This document shows positions 15,952 to 27,300 of a stretch of DNA of 64,000 bases, piece by piece. Made by a program: the position numbers and the translations under genes. The notes beneath the pieces were generated by a model. That model did not search any database and was not told the origin of the DNA. It saw only the letters and a program-made list of their open reading frames with translations. The stretch is from positions 434,001 to 498,000 of the forward strand of contig NZ_JABFDF010000002.1 in NCBI RefSeq assembly GCF_013403985.1. The letters run 5' to 3'. Each line of letters starts with the position of its first letter. Position 1 is the first letter of the stretch. Source of the DNA: Winogradskyella ludwigii (GTDB lineage: Bacteria > Bacteroidota > Bacteroidia > Flavobacteriales > Flavobacteriaceae).

Positions 15952-16362
15952 TTAATTTCCCGAATACGTAACAAAATTACGAGGTGTTTCATAAAGTGTG
16001 ATTTCTAAATGAAACTTTGAATCGAGTTTAGGTTTAATTTTATTATATATAACAACAGCAATATTTTCTGCTGTAGGATTTAAATCTTGAAATTCAGGAA
16101 CTTCTACATTGAGATTCTTATGATCAAAGGCATCTTCAATTTCTGTTTTAATAATATCTTTCAGTATTTTAACGTCGATTACAAAACCTGTTTCAGGATC
16201 TATGTCTCCAGTAACACTTGCTATTAATTCATAATTATGTCCATGAAAATTTGGATTATTACACAACCCGAAAACAGATTCGTTTTTCTCAAAACTCCAA
16301 TCTTTTCTATACAGTCTATGTGCTGCATTAAAATGTGCTTTTCTATGAACCGTAACTTTCAT
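15952..16362 (-). CDS. queD: 6-carboxytetrahydropterin synthase / PTPS family
   Basis: A 136-residue T-fold enzyme. Zinc ligands are H15 (HFNAAH) and H40 and H42 (NFHGHNY). The catalytic cysteine is C34 (GLCNNPNF), D80-H81 is in FDHKNLN, and E125 binds the pterin (LYETPRNF). The spacing is typical for QueD, which makes 6-carboxytetrahydropterin for queuosine, but 6-pyruvoyl-tetrahydropterin synthase of the same family cannot be ruled out. Its start overlaps the stop of idi by one base (TAATG). Confidence 0.88.
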   Translation of the reverse strand: MKVTVHRKAHFNAAHRLYRKDWSFEKNESVFGLCNNPNFHGHNYELIASVTGDIDPETGFVIDVKILKDIIKTEIEDAFDHKNLNVEVPEFQDLNPTAENIAVVIYNKIKPKLDSKFHLEITLYETPRNFVTYSGN

Positions 16363-16886
16363 TATTTATTAATATTTATAAATTCATAAAATTTATCGAA
16401 AATAATTATAAACCAAGCGGTGTAAAATTGTGGATTTTCAGCGATATCTGTTTTTACAGCATCTAGAGACATCCATTTCCATAATGCCACTTCATCTTTA
16501 TTGATATGAGGTGTATCATTGTAATACCCAACCATAACATGATCAAATTCATGTTCTGTCAATCCATTATCAAACGGAGCTTTATAGATAAACGAAGTCT
16601 TTTCTTCTAAATCAGTTACAAAACCCATTTCTTCTTGCAATCGTCGCTTACCTGCCTGGATATTGGTTTCTCCATCGCGTTGATGACTGCAACACGTGTT
16701 AGTCCATAATTCTGGCGAATGATATTTATGCGAAGCACGTTGCTGAAGCATCAATTCGTTATTATCATTGAATATAAATACGGAGAATGCACGATGTAAA
16801 AGTGCTTTCTCATGCGCTTCCATTTTGGGCATTAAACCAATCTGATTATCATTTTCATCTACTAAGATGACTTGTTCTTCTGTCAT
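16362..16886 (-). CDS. idi: Isopentenyl-diphosphate delta-isomerase, type 1
   Basis: A 174-residue Nudix-fold isomerase. The active-site cysteine is C66 in WTNTCCSH, with zinc-binding histidines around H25, H31 and H68, the Nudix-like GKRRLQEEMGF stretch (79-89) and acidic residues E111 and E113 in LTEHEFDH. It converts IPP to DMAPP for isoprenoids such as carotenoids and menaquinone. It is the first gene of idi-queD-manA. A TAATTTTG box lies only five bases upstream of the start, so a very short leader is possible. Confidence 0.94.
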   Translation of the reverse strand: MTEEQVILVDENDNQIGLMPKMEAHEKALLHRAFSVFIFNDNNELMLQQRASHKYHSPELWTNTCCSHQRDGETNIQAGKRRLQEEMGFVTDLEEKTSFIYKAPFDNGLTEHEFDHVMVGYYNDTPHINKDEVALWKWMSLDAVKTDIAENPQFYTAWFIIIFDKFYEFININK

Positions 16887-17113
16887 AATACAAAATTAAC
16901 ATCTTAAACCTTAATAATAGTGAAGGAATTCATAAAAATTAACCACTTAAAATATTGAATGAGGATTTAATCATTTGCAATAGCAATTTATAATCGTAAG
17001 TAATCTAAACTTTATTTCAACTAAAAACATACATCAGCCAATATTATTCTTGTTTAACGAAAAATTAATAAACACTTTGATTTTCTAAGTGTTTAAAATC
17101 TTTTTATAACCAC

Positions 17114-17121
17114 TATATTTG
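17114..17121 (+). promoter_or_regulatory. Putative -7 box of prfC
   Basis: TATATTTG fits the -7 consensus and lies 22 bp before the prfC ATG. A TTTG at 17086-17089 is 24 bp upstream, slightly longer than the usual spacing. Confidence 0.55.
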
Positions 17122-17143
17122 CAATCCGTTTTTAATACTACCT

Positions 17144-18733
17144 ATGAGCTTTTTAGAAGAAATAAACAGACGAAGAACCTTTGGAATTATCTCGCATCCA
17201 GATGCCGGAAAAACAACACTTACAGAAAAACTACTTTTATTTGGTGGTGCCATTCAAGAAGCTGGAGCTGTAAAAAGTAATAAAATAAAGAAAGGAGCGA
17301 CAAGTGACTTTATGGAGATTGAACGCCAACGTGGTATCTCTGTAGCGACTTCTGTATTAGCCTTTGAATACAATGGTATTAAAATAAATATCTTAGATAC
17401 ACCTGGACATAAGGATTTTGCTGAAGATACGTTTAGAACTTTAACAGCTGTTGATAGTGTAATTGTAGTTATTGACGTTGCAAAAGGTGTTGAAGAGCAA
17501 ACTGAAAAACTGGTTGAAGTTTGTAGAATGCGAAATATACCAATGATTGTTTTTATCAATAAAATGGATCGCGAGGGTAAAGATGCATTTGATTTATTAG
17601 ATGAAATTGAACAAAAATTAGGATTAAAAGTGGTGCCTTTAAGTTTCCCTATTGGAATGGGTTACGATTTTAAAGGAATCTACAATATCTGGGAAAAAAA
17701 CATTAATTTATTTTCTGGTGATAGTAGAAAAGACATTGAAGAAACTATTCAGATCTCAGACTTGTCGTCACAAGAGTTAGATAAACTTGTAGGCGAAAAA
17801 GCAGCAAACACACTAAGAGAAGAAATTGAATTAGTAGAAGGTATCTATCCTCAATTTAATAAAGAAGATTATTTAAACGGTGAGCAACAACCTGTGTTTT
17901 TTGGGTCTGCGTTAAATAATTTTGGAGTGCGAGAATTATTAGACTGTTTCGTCGATATAGCACCAAAGCCAAGAGCAAAGAATAGCGAAGAGCGTTTAGT
18001 AAAACCAGACGAGAAACAATTTAGTGGGTTTGTTTTTAAAATTCACGCTAACATGGATCCTAATCACAGAAATAGATTAGCATTTGTAAAAATTGTTTCA
18101 GGAGAATTTAGACGTAACACACCATATCTTCACGTAAGGAATAATAAAAAGTTAAAATTTTCTAGCCCAAATGCCTTTTTTGCTGAAAAGAAAGAGATTG
18201 TAGATATTTCATATCCAGGTGATATTGTTGGATTACAAGACACCGGAAGTTTTAAAATTGGAGATACTTTAACTGAAGGTGAAATATTAAACTATAAAGG
18301 AGTCCCTAGCTTTTCACCAGAGCACTTCAGATATATTAATAATGCAGATCCAATGAAAGCTAAACAGCTTTATAAGGGTATTGACCAATTAATGGATGAA
18401 GGAGTTGCACAGTTATTTACATTAGATTTAAATGGTAGGAAAGTAATTGGTACTGTTGGTGCTTTACAATATGAAGTTATTCAGTATCGTTTAGAACATG
18501 AATATGGAGCAAAATGTACATACGAAAACTTGAACGTACATAAAGCTTGTTGGGTTGAAACAAAGAATCAAAAGAGTGACGAGTTTAAAGAATTTATTCG
18601 AGTAAAACAGCGTTTCTTAGCTAGAGATAAGCAAAACCAATTGGTGTTTTTAGCTGACTCTATGTTTTCTTTACAAATGACACAGCAAAAGTATCCTAAT
18701 ATTGTTTTTCATATGACTTCAGAATTTGAGTAA
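17144..18733 (+). CDS. prfC: Peptide chain release factor 3
   Basis: A 529-residue translational GTPase. G1 is SHPDAGKTTL, the switch I region ends ERQRGISVATSV, G3 is DTPGHKDF and G4 is NKMDRE. The EF-G-like domains II and III follow (about 280-525), and there is no domain IV, which separates RF3 from EF-G. RF3 releases RF1/RF2 from the ribosome after termination and aids quality control. It has its own -7 box and no coupled neighbours. Confidence 0.97.
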   Translation: MSFLEEINRRRTFGIISHPDAGKTTLTEKLLLFGGAIQEAGAVKSNKIKKGATSDFMEIERQRGISVATSVLAFEYNGIKINILDTPGHKDFAEDTFRTLTAVDSVIVVIDVAKGVEEQTEKLVEVCRMRNIPMIVFINKMDREGKDAFDLLDEIEQKLGLKVVPLSFPIGMGYDFKGIYNIWEKNINLFSGDSRKDIEETIQISDLSSQELDKLVGEKAANTLREEIELVEGIYPQFNKEDYLNGEQQPVFFGSALNNFGVRELLDCFVDIAPKPRAKNSEERLVKPDEKQFSGFVFKIHANMDPNHRNRLAFVKIVSGEFRRNTPYLHVRNNKKLKFSSPNAFFAEKKEIVDISYPGDIVGLQDTGSFKIGDTLTEGEILNYKGVPSFSPEHFRYINNADPMKAKQLYKGIDQLMDEGVAQLFTLDLNGRKVIGTVGALQYEVIQYRLEHEYGAKCTYENLNVHKACWVETKNQKSDEFKEFIRVKQRFLARDKQNQLVFLADSMFSLQMTQQKYPNIVFHMTSEFE

Positions 18734-18871
18734 ACCAAAGTTATAATAGCAATAAATGTTAAAAAATAACGCTTTTTATCGGTGAATTTTGTTTTTGAAC
18801 GATATTTTTATTAGATTTACTCAATTGCTTATATAATAAATTAAGATTAACCCCAAACTAATCTACTTAAT

Positions 18872-19102
18872 ATGGATACTAACGAAAACGTTTTCAGTAA
18901 TCAAGACATTACTGTAACCTATAAACCGCGCAGTTGTGTAAATGCAGGTATTTGTGCTAAACAACTCTCAAATGTATTTAGAAGTTCAGTCATTCCCTGG
19001 ATTAACTTAGAAGGTGCACAAACTAATACCATTATAGACCAGATAAAAAAATGTCCATCCGGAGCCTTACAATATCATATGAATAAAAAAGAAGTTGCTT
19101 AA
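18872..19102 (+). CDS. (4Fe-4S)-binding protein, YjdI-like
   Basis: A 76-residue protein with three cysteines in the pattern RSCVNAGICAK (C22, C28) and KKCPSGAL (C61). This matches the divergent 4Fe-4S mono-cluster domain (Fer4_19) of YjdI, in which KCPSGAL resembles the end of a ferredoxin motif. Function is unknown; in other bacteria it is often next to a GNAT (YjdJ) gene, which is absent here. It stands alone after prfC. Confidence 0.85.
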   Translation: MDTNENVFSNQDITVTYKPRSCVNAGICAKQLSNVFRSSVIPWINLEGAQTNTIIDQIKKCPSGALQYHMNKKEVA

Positions 19103-19129
19103 AAAGAAGCTTCATTAAAAAAATAAAAA

Positions 19130-19156
19130 AGCCTTTGAATTGATAATTCAAAGGCT
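19130..19156 (-). terminator. Terminator of the DUF3467 transcript
   Basis: AGCCTTTGAATT / AATTCAAAGGCT (12 bp, 3-base loop) followed on the minus strand by TTTTTTATTTTTTT. It sits beyond the duplicated gene tails, so those tails are transcribed as the 3' untranslated region of the DUF3467 gene. Confidence 0.8.
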
Positions 19157-19261
19157 ATTGCATATCATAGATATTACTATCTGGTATACTTTTAAAAATA
19201 CTGCAACACACTTAACTCTACAATAGTATTAATACTTTCGTTATACTATAAGTTTCCATAT

Positions 19262-19530
19262 TTCGACTAAGCTAGACCTGTTGATCTGAACTTTACAGGA
19301 ATAGGTTAATACGTAACGTTTAGCACACCACATTATAAGCTATAGTAAAACATTTATTTTAACTTGCTTTTTTAAGCTTGACCTGTTGGACCAAAATTAA
19401 GTGGAATTGGTGGTTGTTCGAATAAACGTTTAGAACACCACATTATAAGCTATAGTAAAACACTTATTTTAACTTGCTTTTTTAAGCTTGACCAGTTGGA
19501 CCAAAATTAAGTGGAATTGGTGGTTGTTCG
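19262..19530 (-). repeat. Tandem 110-bp duplication of the DUF3467 gene tail
   Basis: Bases 19331-19420 and 19441-19530 are the same 90 bp with two differences, at a period of 110 bp. The unit contains the last 14 codons and the stop codon of the DUF3467 gene plus its downstream flank. A third, decayed copy lies at about 19268-19330; read on the minus strand it can still give PIPVKFRSTGLA-stop, against PIPLNFGPTGQA-stop in the real gene. The middle copy reads KRLFEQPPIPLNF, which joins two stretches of the gene (KRLL and EQPP) that are 20 residues apart, as if a larger duplicate had an internal deletion. Confidence 0.85.
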
Positions 19531-19799
19531 TAATCTTTAATTTCACCATGTGCAGCTTCAAACCGTGTTACATTGTCCCCTAACGCTTTTAATAAACGTT
19601 TTGCATGCTGAGGTGTTAAAATAATTCTAGACTTTACTTTACTTTTTGGAGTTCCTGGCATTATACTCACAAAATCTACTACAAATTCTGATACAGAGTG
19701 ATTAATAATTGCTAAGTTAGAATAAATACCTTCCGCAATTTTCTCGTCTAATTCTATATTGATTTGTCCTTTTTTAGGATTATTCTTCTCGTCTGCCAT
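19482..19799 (-). CDS. DUF3467 family protein
   Basis: A 105-residue protein. The family hallmark is visible: a start with a charged segment, QINIELDEKIAEGIYSNLA, then HSVSEFVVDFVSIMPGTPKSKV and ILTPQHAKRLLKALGDNV. Its role is unknown; family members are small and widespread in Bacteroidota. It ends PIPLNFGPTGQA and is followed by duplicated copies of that tail. It lies downstream of rpoC, past the rpoC terminator, on the same strand. Confidence 0.88.
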   Translation of the reverse strand: MADEKNNPKKGQINIELDEKIAEGIYSNLAIINHSVSEFVVDFVSIMPGTPKSKVKSRIILTPQHAKRLLKALGDNVTRFEAAHGEIKDYEQPPIPLNFGPTGQA

Positions 19800-19893
19800 G
19801 TTATATTTATTTATGCTTCATCATTACAAGGAAGTCTAATTAATACTAGTTGTAAACCTGTAAAATAAACGATTTACAGGAAATTTAAAAATA

Positions 19894-19929
19894 TAAAAGC
19901 CTTCAAGTTTAATAACAAGAAGGCTTTTA
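19894..19929 (-). terminator. Terminator of the rpoBC operon
   Basis: TAAAAGCCTTC / GAAGGCTTTTA (11-bp stem, 14-base loop) with a TTTTATATTTTT tail on the minus strand, 31 bp after the rpoC stop. Confidence 0.88.
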
Positions 19930-19960
19930 TTTCTATTGTATATACTTAAGAAAAATTGAA

Positions 19961-22900
19961 TTAGTTAAAATTCATTTCTTCTTTAGCTTTCATCATTTCG
20001 TTAAACTCTTCTCTAGAACCTACAATGATGTTTTCGTATTCTCTAACACCTGTACCTGCTGGAATTCTATGTCCAACAATTACATTTTCTTTAAGTCCTT
20101 CTAGTGAATCTACTTTACCATTTACAGCTGCTTCGTTAAGAACCTTAGTAGTTTCTTGGAACGATGCCGCAGATATAAACGACTTAGTTTGTAATGAAGC
20201 TCTAGTAATACCTTGTAAAATTGGAGTTGCAGTCGCTGGACTAGCATCTCTTCCTGTTACAAGATTCTTATCTTCTCTTCTTAAGCTAGAATTTTCATCT
20301 CTTAAATCTCTTACAGAAACGATCTGACCTGATTTCATGTTCTGAGAATCACCAGCATCTTCCACAACTTTCATTCCGAAAATTTTATCATTTTCTTCAA
20401 TGAAATCTGATTTATGAACCAATTGGTTTTCTAAGAAAATAGTATCACCAGAATCAATGATTCTAACTTTACGCATCATTTGTCTAACAACAACTTCGAA
20501 GTGCTTATCATTAATCTTCACACCTTGTAAACGATATACTTCTTGTACTTCATTTACTAAGTATTGCTGAACAGCTGAAGGGCCTTTAATATTAAGAATA
20601 TCATTTGGTGTAATAGAACCATCTGATAAAGGCATACCTGCTTTTACATAATCATTTTCTTGAACAAGAATCTGATTAGACAATTTCACTAAGTATTTCC
20701 TTACATCTCCTAATTTAGATTCGATAATAATTTCACGGTTACCACGTTTAATTTTACCAAATGAAACAACACCATCAATCGCACTTACAACAGCAGGATT
20801 AGAAGGGTTACGTGCTTCAAATAATTCTGTTACACGAGGAAGACCACCAGTAATATCACCAGCTTTAGATGATTTACGAGGTATCTTAACTAAAATCTTA
20901 CCAATATCAATCTTATCTCCATCATCAATCATAATGTGAGCTCCAACTGGTAAATTATAAGAACGGATAGTTTCACCTTTAGAATCTTCAATCAATAATG
21001 TTGGAATCAACTTCTTGTTTCTAGATTCTGAAATTACTTTCTCTTGGAAACCTGTTTGTTCATCAATTTCAACTTGGTATGTAACCCCTTGTTCGATGTT
21101 TTCATACTTCACTTTACCAGCAAATTCTGAAATAATTACACCGTTATATGGATCCCATTCACAAATTACAGCACCTTTCTTAAGTTTACTTCCACTCTTA
21201 ACGTAGATGAAAGAACCATAAGGAATGTTGTTTGTACTTAGAACAATACCTGTTTTAGAATCAATTAATTTCAATTCAGAAGTTCTAGAGATCACAACAT
21301 CTACCTCATTACCTTCTTTATCTTTAGATTTAACTGTTTTTAAATCTTCAATCTCAGCAACACCATCAAACTTTACAGTTAATTTATTCTCTTCAGAAAT
21401 GTTACCTGCAATACCACCTACGTGGAATGTACGTAATGTTAACTGTGTTCCTGGTTCTCCAATAGATTGAGCCGCTACAACACCAACAGCTTCACCTCTT
21501 TGTACCATTTTACCAGTAGCAAGGTTACGACCATAACATTTAACACAGATACCTTTCTTGGCTTCACATGATAATGGTGAACGTACTTCTATTGAATCGA
21601 TAGGAGAATCTCCAATCTTCTTAGCTATAATATCATTAATATGACCTCCAGCTTCGACTAATAACTCTTCAGTTAATGGGTTATAAACATCATTAAGTGA
21701 TGTTCTACCAACGATTCTTGCTTCTAAGTTCTCAACAATTTCTTCGTTTTTCTTAAGGGCTGAAACTTCGATTCCTCTAAGTGTACCACAATCCTCTTCA
21801 TAAACAATTACATCTTGAGAAACATCTACTAAACGACGTGTTAAGTAACCTGCATCGGCAGTTTTAAGAGCCGTATCCGCAAGACCTTTACGTGCACCGT
21901 GAGTAGAAATAAAGTATTCTAAAATTGAAAGTCCTTCCTTAAAGTTAGAAAGAATTGGATTTTCAATAATTTCACCACCTGCTGCTGTAGATTTTTTAGG
22001 CTTAGCCATTAATCCACGCATACCTGTTAACTGACGAATTTGTTCTTTAGAACCCCTTGCACCAGAATCAAGCATCATAAACACCGAGTTAAATCCTTGC
22101 TGATCTTCACGAATACGCTTCATTGACAATTCAGTCAATTCTGCATTCGTTGATGTCCAGATATCAATAACTTGGTTATAACGTTCGTTGTTAGTAATAA
22201 GTCCCATATTATAGTTACCCATAATACCATCAACTTGTTTATTAGCAGCATCAATCATTCCTTGCTTCTCTGCTGGAATAATAATATCACCTAAACTAAA
22301 TGATAGTCCACCTTGGAATGCAAATTTATATCCTTGAGTTTTAATCTCATCAAGGAAATCTGCCGTTTCAGGTACACTTGTCTTTTTAAGAATACCATGA
22401 ATGATTTCTCTTAAAGACTTTTTAGTTAATACTTCATTTATATAACCTGCTGCTGCTGGAACTTTTTCGTTGAAAAGTACACGACCAACAGTAGTTTCAA
22501 TAATTTGTTTTGTTAACTCACCTTCTTCATTAAAGTCAAAAGTTCTAACTTTAATTCCTGCATTTAAGTCAACTCTCTTTTCGTTATAAGCAATATTTAC
22601 TTCTTCTGGAGAATAGAATGTTAAACCTTCACCTTTAACAGTATAAGTTTCATCTGTTTTACGCAACTTAGTCATATAATATAAACCAAGTACCATATCC
22701 TGAGAAGGTACAGTAACAGGAGAACCATTTGCTGGGTTCAGAATGTTATGTGAAGCCAACAATAAAAGTTGACATTCCAAAATTGCTTCAGGACCTAATG
22801 GTAAATGCACAGCCATTTGATCTCCATCAAAATCGGCATTAAATGCAGTACACACTAATGGGTGTAACTGAATTGCTTTACCTTCAATAAGTTTAGGTTG

Positions 22901-24262
22901 GAAAGCCTGAATACCAAGTCTGTGTAACGTAGGAGCACGGTTTAAAAGTACTGGGTGTCCTTTTAAAACATTCTCTAAGATATCCCAAACTACAGGTTCT
23001 TTTCTATCTATAATTTTCTTTGCAGATTTTACAGTTTTTACAATTCCTCTTTCAATTAGTTTTCTAATTACAAAAGGTTTGTAAAGCTCTGCAGCCATAT
23101 CTTTTGGTAAACCACATTCGAATAATCTCAATTCTGGTCCAACAACAATTACAGAACGTGCTGAGTAATCTACACGCTTACCAAGTAAGTTTTGACGGAA
23201 ACGTCCTTGCTTACCCTTAAGTGAATCTGATAACGATTTTAATGGTCTGTTAGAGTCTGTTTTAACTGCAGATGATTTACGTGTGTTATCAAACAATGAA
23301 TCTACTGATTCTTGTAACATACGTTTTTCGTTACGTAAAATAACTTCTGGTGCTTTTATCTCAACTAATCTTTTAAGACGGTTGTTACGGATAATTACAC
23401 GACGGTATAAATCATTTAAATCTGACGTTGCAAAACGACCACCATCTAAAGGCACTAAAGGTCTTAATTCTGGCGGAATTACAGGAACAGCCTTCATGAT
23501 CATCCATTCTGGTCTGTTTTCTCTAACTAAGTTTGAATCTCTAAACGCTTCAACAACTTGTAAACGTTTTAATGCTTCAGTTTTACGTTGTTTAGATGTT
23601 TCGTTATTAGCTTTATGTCTTAAATCATAAGATAATTGATCTAAATCTATACGCGCTAATAAATCGATAAGACACTCAGCACCCATCTTAGCGATGAATT
23701 TGTTAGGATCTGTATCATCTAAATACTGGTTTTCTTGAGGAATAGAATCTAATATTGTTAAATACTCTTCTTCAGTTAAGAAATCCATTTTTTGAATTGG
23801 TTCTCCTTCAGCATTCATAGCTATACCTGGTTGTATAACAACGTAACGCTCGTAATAGATTATCATATCTAATTTCTTAGATGGTAATCCAAGAAGGTAA
23901 CCTATTTTATTTGGTAACGAACGGAAATACCAGATATGAGCAACAGGAACAACAAGATTAATGTGTCCTACTCTATCTCTACGTACTTTCTTTTCAGTTA
24001 CTTCTACACCACAACGGTCACATACAATACCTTTGTAACGAATTCTTTTATATTTACCACAAGCACATTCAAAATCCTTTACAGGACCAAAAATACGCTC
24101 ACAGAACAAACCATCTCTTTCTGGTTTATGTGTTCGATAATTAATAGTTTCTGGCTTTAATACCTCACCACGAGACGCTGCTAAAACAGACTCAGGAGAT
24201 GCTAAACCAATAGAAATTTTATTAAATTTCTGTACTGTATTCTTATCTTGTTTTCTTGCCAT
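19961..24262 (-). CDS. rpoC: RNA polymerase beta' subunit
   Basis: A 1433-residue beta' subunit. The N-terminal zinc site is [20 protein letters not shown] (about 67-87), the catalytic magnesium motif NADFDGDQM is near residue 475, and the second zinc site contains [13 protein letters not shown]. The trigger-loop and C-terminal sequences are normal ([25 protein letters not shown]). It is the last gene of the ribosomal-protein/RNA-polymerase operon and starts 72 bp after rpoB, with an inverted repeat filling that gap. A terminator follows. Confidence 0.99.
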   Translation of the reverse strand: MARKQDKNTVQKFNKISIGLASPESVLAASRGEVLKPETINYRTHKPERDGLFCERIFGPVKDFECACGKYKRIRYKGIVCDRCGVEVTEKKVRRDRVGHINLVVPVAHIWYFRSLPNKIGYLLGLPSKKLDMIIYYERYVVIQPGIAMNAEGEPIQKMDFLTEEEYLTILDSIPQENQYLDDTDPNKFIAKMGAECLIDLLARIDLDQLSYDLRHKANNETSKQRKTEALKRLQVVEAFRDSNLVRENRPEWMIMKAVPVIPPELRPLVPLDGGRFATSDLNDLYRRVIIRNNRLKRLVEIKAPEVILRNEKRMLQESVDSLFDNTRKSSAVKTDSNRPLKSLSDSLKGKQGRFRQNLLGKRVDYSARSVIVVGPELRLFECGLPKDMAAELYKPFVIRKLIERGIVKTVKSAKKIIDRKEPVVWDILENVLKGHPVLLNRAPTLHRLGIQAFQPKLIEGKAIQLHPLVCTAFNADFDGDQMAVHLPLGPEAILECQLLLLASHNILNPANGSPVTVPSQDMVLGLYYMTKLRKTDETYTVKGEGLTFYSPEEVNIAYNEKRVDLNAGIKVRTFDFNEEGELTKQIIETTVGRVLFNEKVPAAAGYINEVLTKKSLREIIHGILKKTSVPETADFLDEIKTQGYKFAFQGGLSFSLGDIIIPAEKQGMIDAANKQVDGIMGNYNMGLITNNERYNQVIDIWTSTNAELTELSMKRIREDQQGFNSVFMMLDSGARGSKEQIRQLTGMRGLMAKPKKSTAAGGEIIENPILSNFKEGLSILEYFISTHGARKGLADTALKTADAGYLTRRLVDVSQDVIVYEEDCGTLRGIEVSALKKNEEIVENLEARIVGRTSLNDVYNPLTEELLVEAGGHINDIIAKKIGDSPIDSIEVRSPLSCEAKKGICVKCYGRNLATGKMVQRGEAVGVVAAQSIGEPGTQLTLRTFHVGGIAGNISEENKLTVKFDGVAEIEDLKTVKSKDKEGNEVDVVISRTSELKLIDSKTGIVLSTNNIPYGSFIYVKSGSKLKKGAVICEWDPYNGVIISEFAGKVKYENIEQGVTYQVEIDEQTGFQEKVISESRNKKLIPTLLIEDSKGETIRSYNLPVGAHIMIDDGDKIDIGKILVKIPRKSSKAGDITGGLPRVTELFEARNPSNPAVVSAIDGVVSFGKIKRGNREIIIESKLGDVRKYLVKLSNQILVQENDYVKAGMPLSDGSITPNDILNIKGPSAVQQYLVNEVQEVYRLQGVKINDKHFEVVVRQMMRKVRIIDSGDTIFLENQLVHKSDFIEENDKIFGMKVVEDAGDSQNMKSGQIVSVRDLRDENSSLRREDKNLVTGRDASPATATPILQGITRASLQTKSFISAASFQETTKVLNEAAVNGKVDSLEGLKENVIVGHRIPAGTGVREYENIIVGSREEFNEMMKAKEEMNFN

Positions 24263-24277
24263 GTTCTTTATAGTATT

Positions 24278-24317
24278 CAGTCTTCAGTCTTCAGTACATA
24301 GTGATTACTATGTACTG
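24278..24317. repeat. Inverted repeat with 7-bp tandem units in the rpoB-rpoC gap
   Basis: CAGTACATAGT (24292-24302), a 4-base loop and ACTATGTACTG (24307-24317) form a perfect 11-bp hairpin. Two and a half tandem CAGTCTT units precede it (from 24278) and GACGACTG follows. It occupies most of the 72-bp gap between rpoB and rpoC. No T-tract follows on either strand, so it is not an intrinsic terminator. Confidence 0.8.
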
Positions 24318-24334
24318 ACGACTGCCTACTATTT

Positions 24335-27300
24335 TTATTCCTCTAATCTAATATCTAAACCTAAACCTTTCAATTCGTGCATAAGTACGTTGAACGATTC
24401 TGGAAGTCCCGGTTCTGGCATTGGCTCACCCTTCACGATAGCTTCGTAAGTTTTAGCTCTACCAATAACATCATCTGATTTCACAGTTAAGATCTCACGT
24501 AAAGTACTTGATGCTCCATAAGCCTCAAGTGCCCATACTTCCATCTCACCAAAACGTTGTCCACCAAATTGTGCTTTACCACCTAATGGTTGTTGTGTAA
24601 TTAACGAGTATGGTCCGATAGAACGTGCGTGCATCTTATCATCAATCATGTGACCAAGTTTAATCATATAAATCACACCAACTGTTGCTGGTTGATCAAA
24701 ACGATCACCTGTTCCACCATCATAAAGGTAAGTATGTCCAAATCTTGGAATACCAGCTTCATCAGTGTATGCATTAATTTGATCTAAAGTAGCACCATCG
24801 AAAATTGGAGTAGCGTATTTCTTACCTAAATCTTGACCAGCCCAACCTAAAACGGTTTCATAGATCTGACCAATATTCATACGAGAAGGTACACCAAGTG
24901 GATTTAATACAATATCAACTGGAGTTCCATCTTCTAAGAAAGGCATATCTTCTTGACGAACGATACGTGCAACAATACCTTTGTTACCGTGACGACCTGC
25001 CATTTTATCACCTACTTTAAGCTTACGCTTTTTAGCAATATAAACTTTAGCCAATTTAATGATACCAGCTGGTAATTCATCTCCAACAGAAACCGTAAAT
25101 TTCTCACGTCTTAATGAACCTTGAAGATCATTCTCCTTAATTTTATAATTATGGATTAAATCTGCAACAAGTTCATTGGTATGGTCATCAGTTGTCCACT
25201 TCCCTGAAGTTAAATGTGTATAATCATCTACAGCATTTAACATCTTTAAAGTATATTTTTTACCCTTAGGAATAATTTCTTCTCCTAAATCGTTATATAT
25301 ACCTTGAGCTGTTTTACCGTTAACGATAGTAAATAATTTTTCAACAAGAACATTTTTAAGATCATCAAATCTGTTATCGTAAACATCTTCAAGCTTTTCG
25401 ATATCTTCTTTATCCTGAGCTCTCTTTCTCTTATCTTTTACGGCTCTTGCAAATAATTTCTTATTAATAACAACACCATGAAGAGACGGAGATGCTTTTA
25501 AAGAGGCATCTTTTACATCACCTGCTTTATCACCAAAGATCGCTCTAAGAAGTTTTTCTTCTGGAGTTGGATCAGATTCACCTTTAGGTGTAATCTTACC
25601 AATTAAGATATCACCTGGTTTGATTTCAGCACCAACGCGAATCATCCCATTTTCATCTAAATCTTTAGTTGCTTCTTCAGAAACATTAGGGATATCATTA
25701 GTTAACTCTTCGTTTCCTAATTTTGTATCTCTTACTTCTAATGAATATTCATCAATATGAATAGATGTAAATACATCTTCTCTAACCACTTTTTCAGAAA
25801 TTACAATCGCATCCTCAAAGTTATACCCTTTCCAAGGCATAAAGGCTACTTTCATATTTCTACCAAGTGCTAGTTCACCATTTTCAGTAGCATAACCTTC
25901 ACAAAGTACTTGTCCTTTTGCAACTTTATCACCTTTCTCAACGATAGGCTTTAAATTAATAGACGTTCCTTGATTTGTTTTTCTAAACTTTACTAATGGA
26001 TAAGTTTTAGTATCACTTTCAAAACTAACAATAGCTTCGTCTTCAGTACGTTCGTATCTTATAGTAACTTTTTCTGCATCAACATATTCTACAGTTCCAT
26101 CTCCTTCGGCATTAATTAATACTCTAGAATCTGAAGCTACTTGACGCTCTAAACCAGTTCCTACAATTGGTGCTTCAGGACGTAATAATGGTACTGCCTG
26201 ACGCATCATGTTAGATCCCATTAATGCACGGTTGGCATCATCATGTTCCAAGAATGGAATTAACGACGCAGAAATTGATGCAATTTGGTTTGGTGCAACA
26301 TCTGTATAATTTACACTTGTTGGTTCAATAACTGGGAAATCACCTTCTTGACGAGAAATAATCTTGTCTTCTAATATTTTTCCGTTATCGTCAACTTTGA
26401 TAGTTGCTTGCGCAATTAACATATCTTCTTCCTCTTCAGCACTAAGATATATTGGTGTATTTTTAATATCTACAACACCATTTTCAACTTTACGGTAAGG
26501 CGTTTCAATGAATCCCATTGGGTTCACTTTCGCGAAACAAGATAAAGAAGAAATTAAACCAATATTTGGTCCCTCTGGTGTTTCAATAGGACATAGACGT
26601 CCGTAGTGTGTATAGTGAACATCACGTACCTCAAAACCTGCTCGCTCTCTTGATAAACCACCTGGTCCTAATGCTGAAAGACGACGCTTATGCGTAATCT
26701 CTGCAAGAGGATTCGTTTGATCCATAAATTGAGATAACTGATTTGTACCAAAGAAAGAATTAATTACAGACGATAACGTCTTAGCATTAATTAAATCAAT
26801 AGGAGTAAACACTTCATTATCACGAACGTTCATACGTTCACGAATAGTACGTGCCATACGTGCTAAACCAACACCAAACTGAGAAGATAATTGTTCACCT
26901 ACTGTACGTACACGACGGTTAGATAAGTGGTCAATATCATCAATTTCAGCTTTAGAATTGATAAGCTCAATTAAATATTTTATAATAGTTATGATATCTA
27001 ATTTGGTCAAAACTTGTTTGTCCATTCCAATATCTAACTGTAATTTCTTGTTCATTCTATAACGACCTACCTCTCCAAGAGAATAACGTTGGTCAGAAAA
27101 GAATAATTTGTCAATAATACCACGTGCTGTCTCCTCATCTGGCGGCTCAGCATTACGTAATTGACGGTAGATGTGCTCAACAGCTTCTTTTTCAGAGTTT
27201 GTTGGATCTTTCTGTAATGTGTTATGAATAATAGCATAATCCCCTTGCTGAGCACTTTCTTTATGTAAAAGAATAGTTTTTACTTCAGCATCAAGAATTT

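Noticed and set aside
19262..19530. CRISPR array
   Set aside because: Only two good copies of a 90-bp repeat, with no spacers of constant length and no cas genes. The repeat is a copied gene tail.
23283..23630. Plus-strand ORFs inside rpoC, rpoB and the other large minus-strand genes
   Set aside because: They are shadows in the antisense frame of well-supported essential genes, with no homology or start signals.
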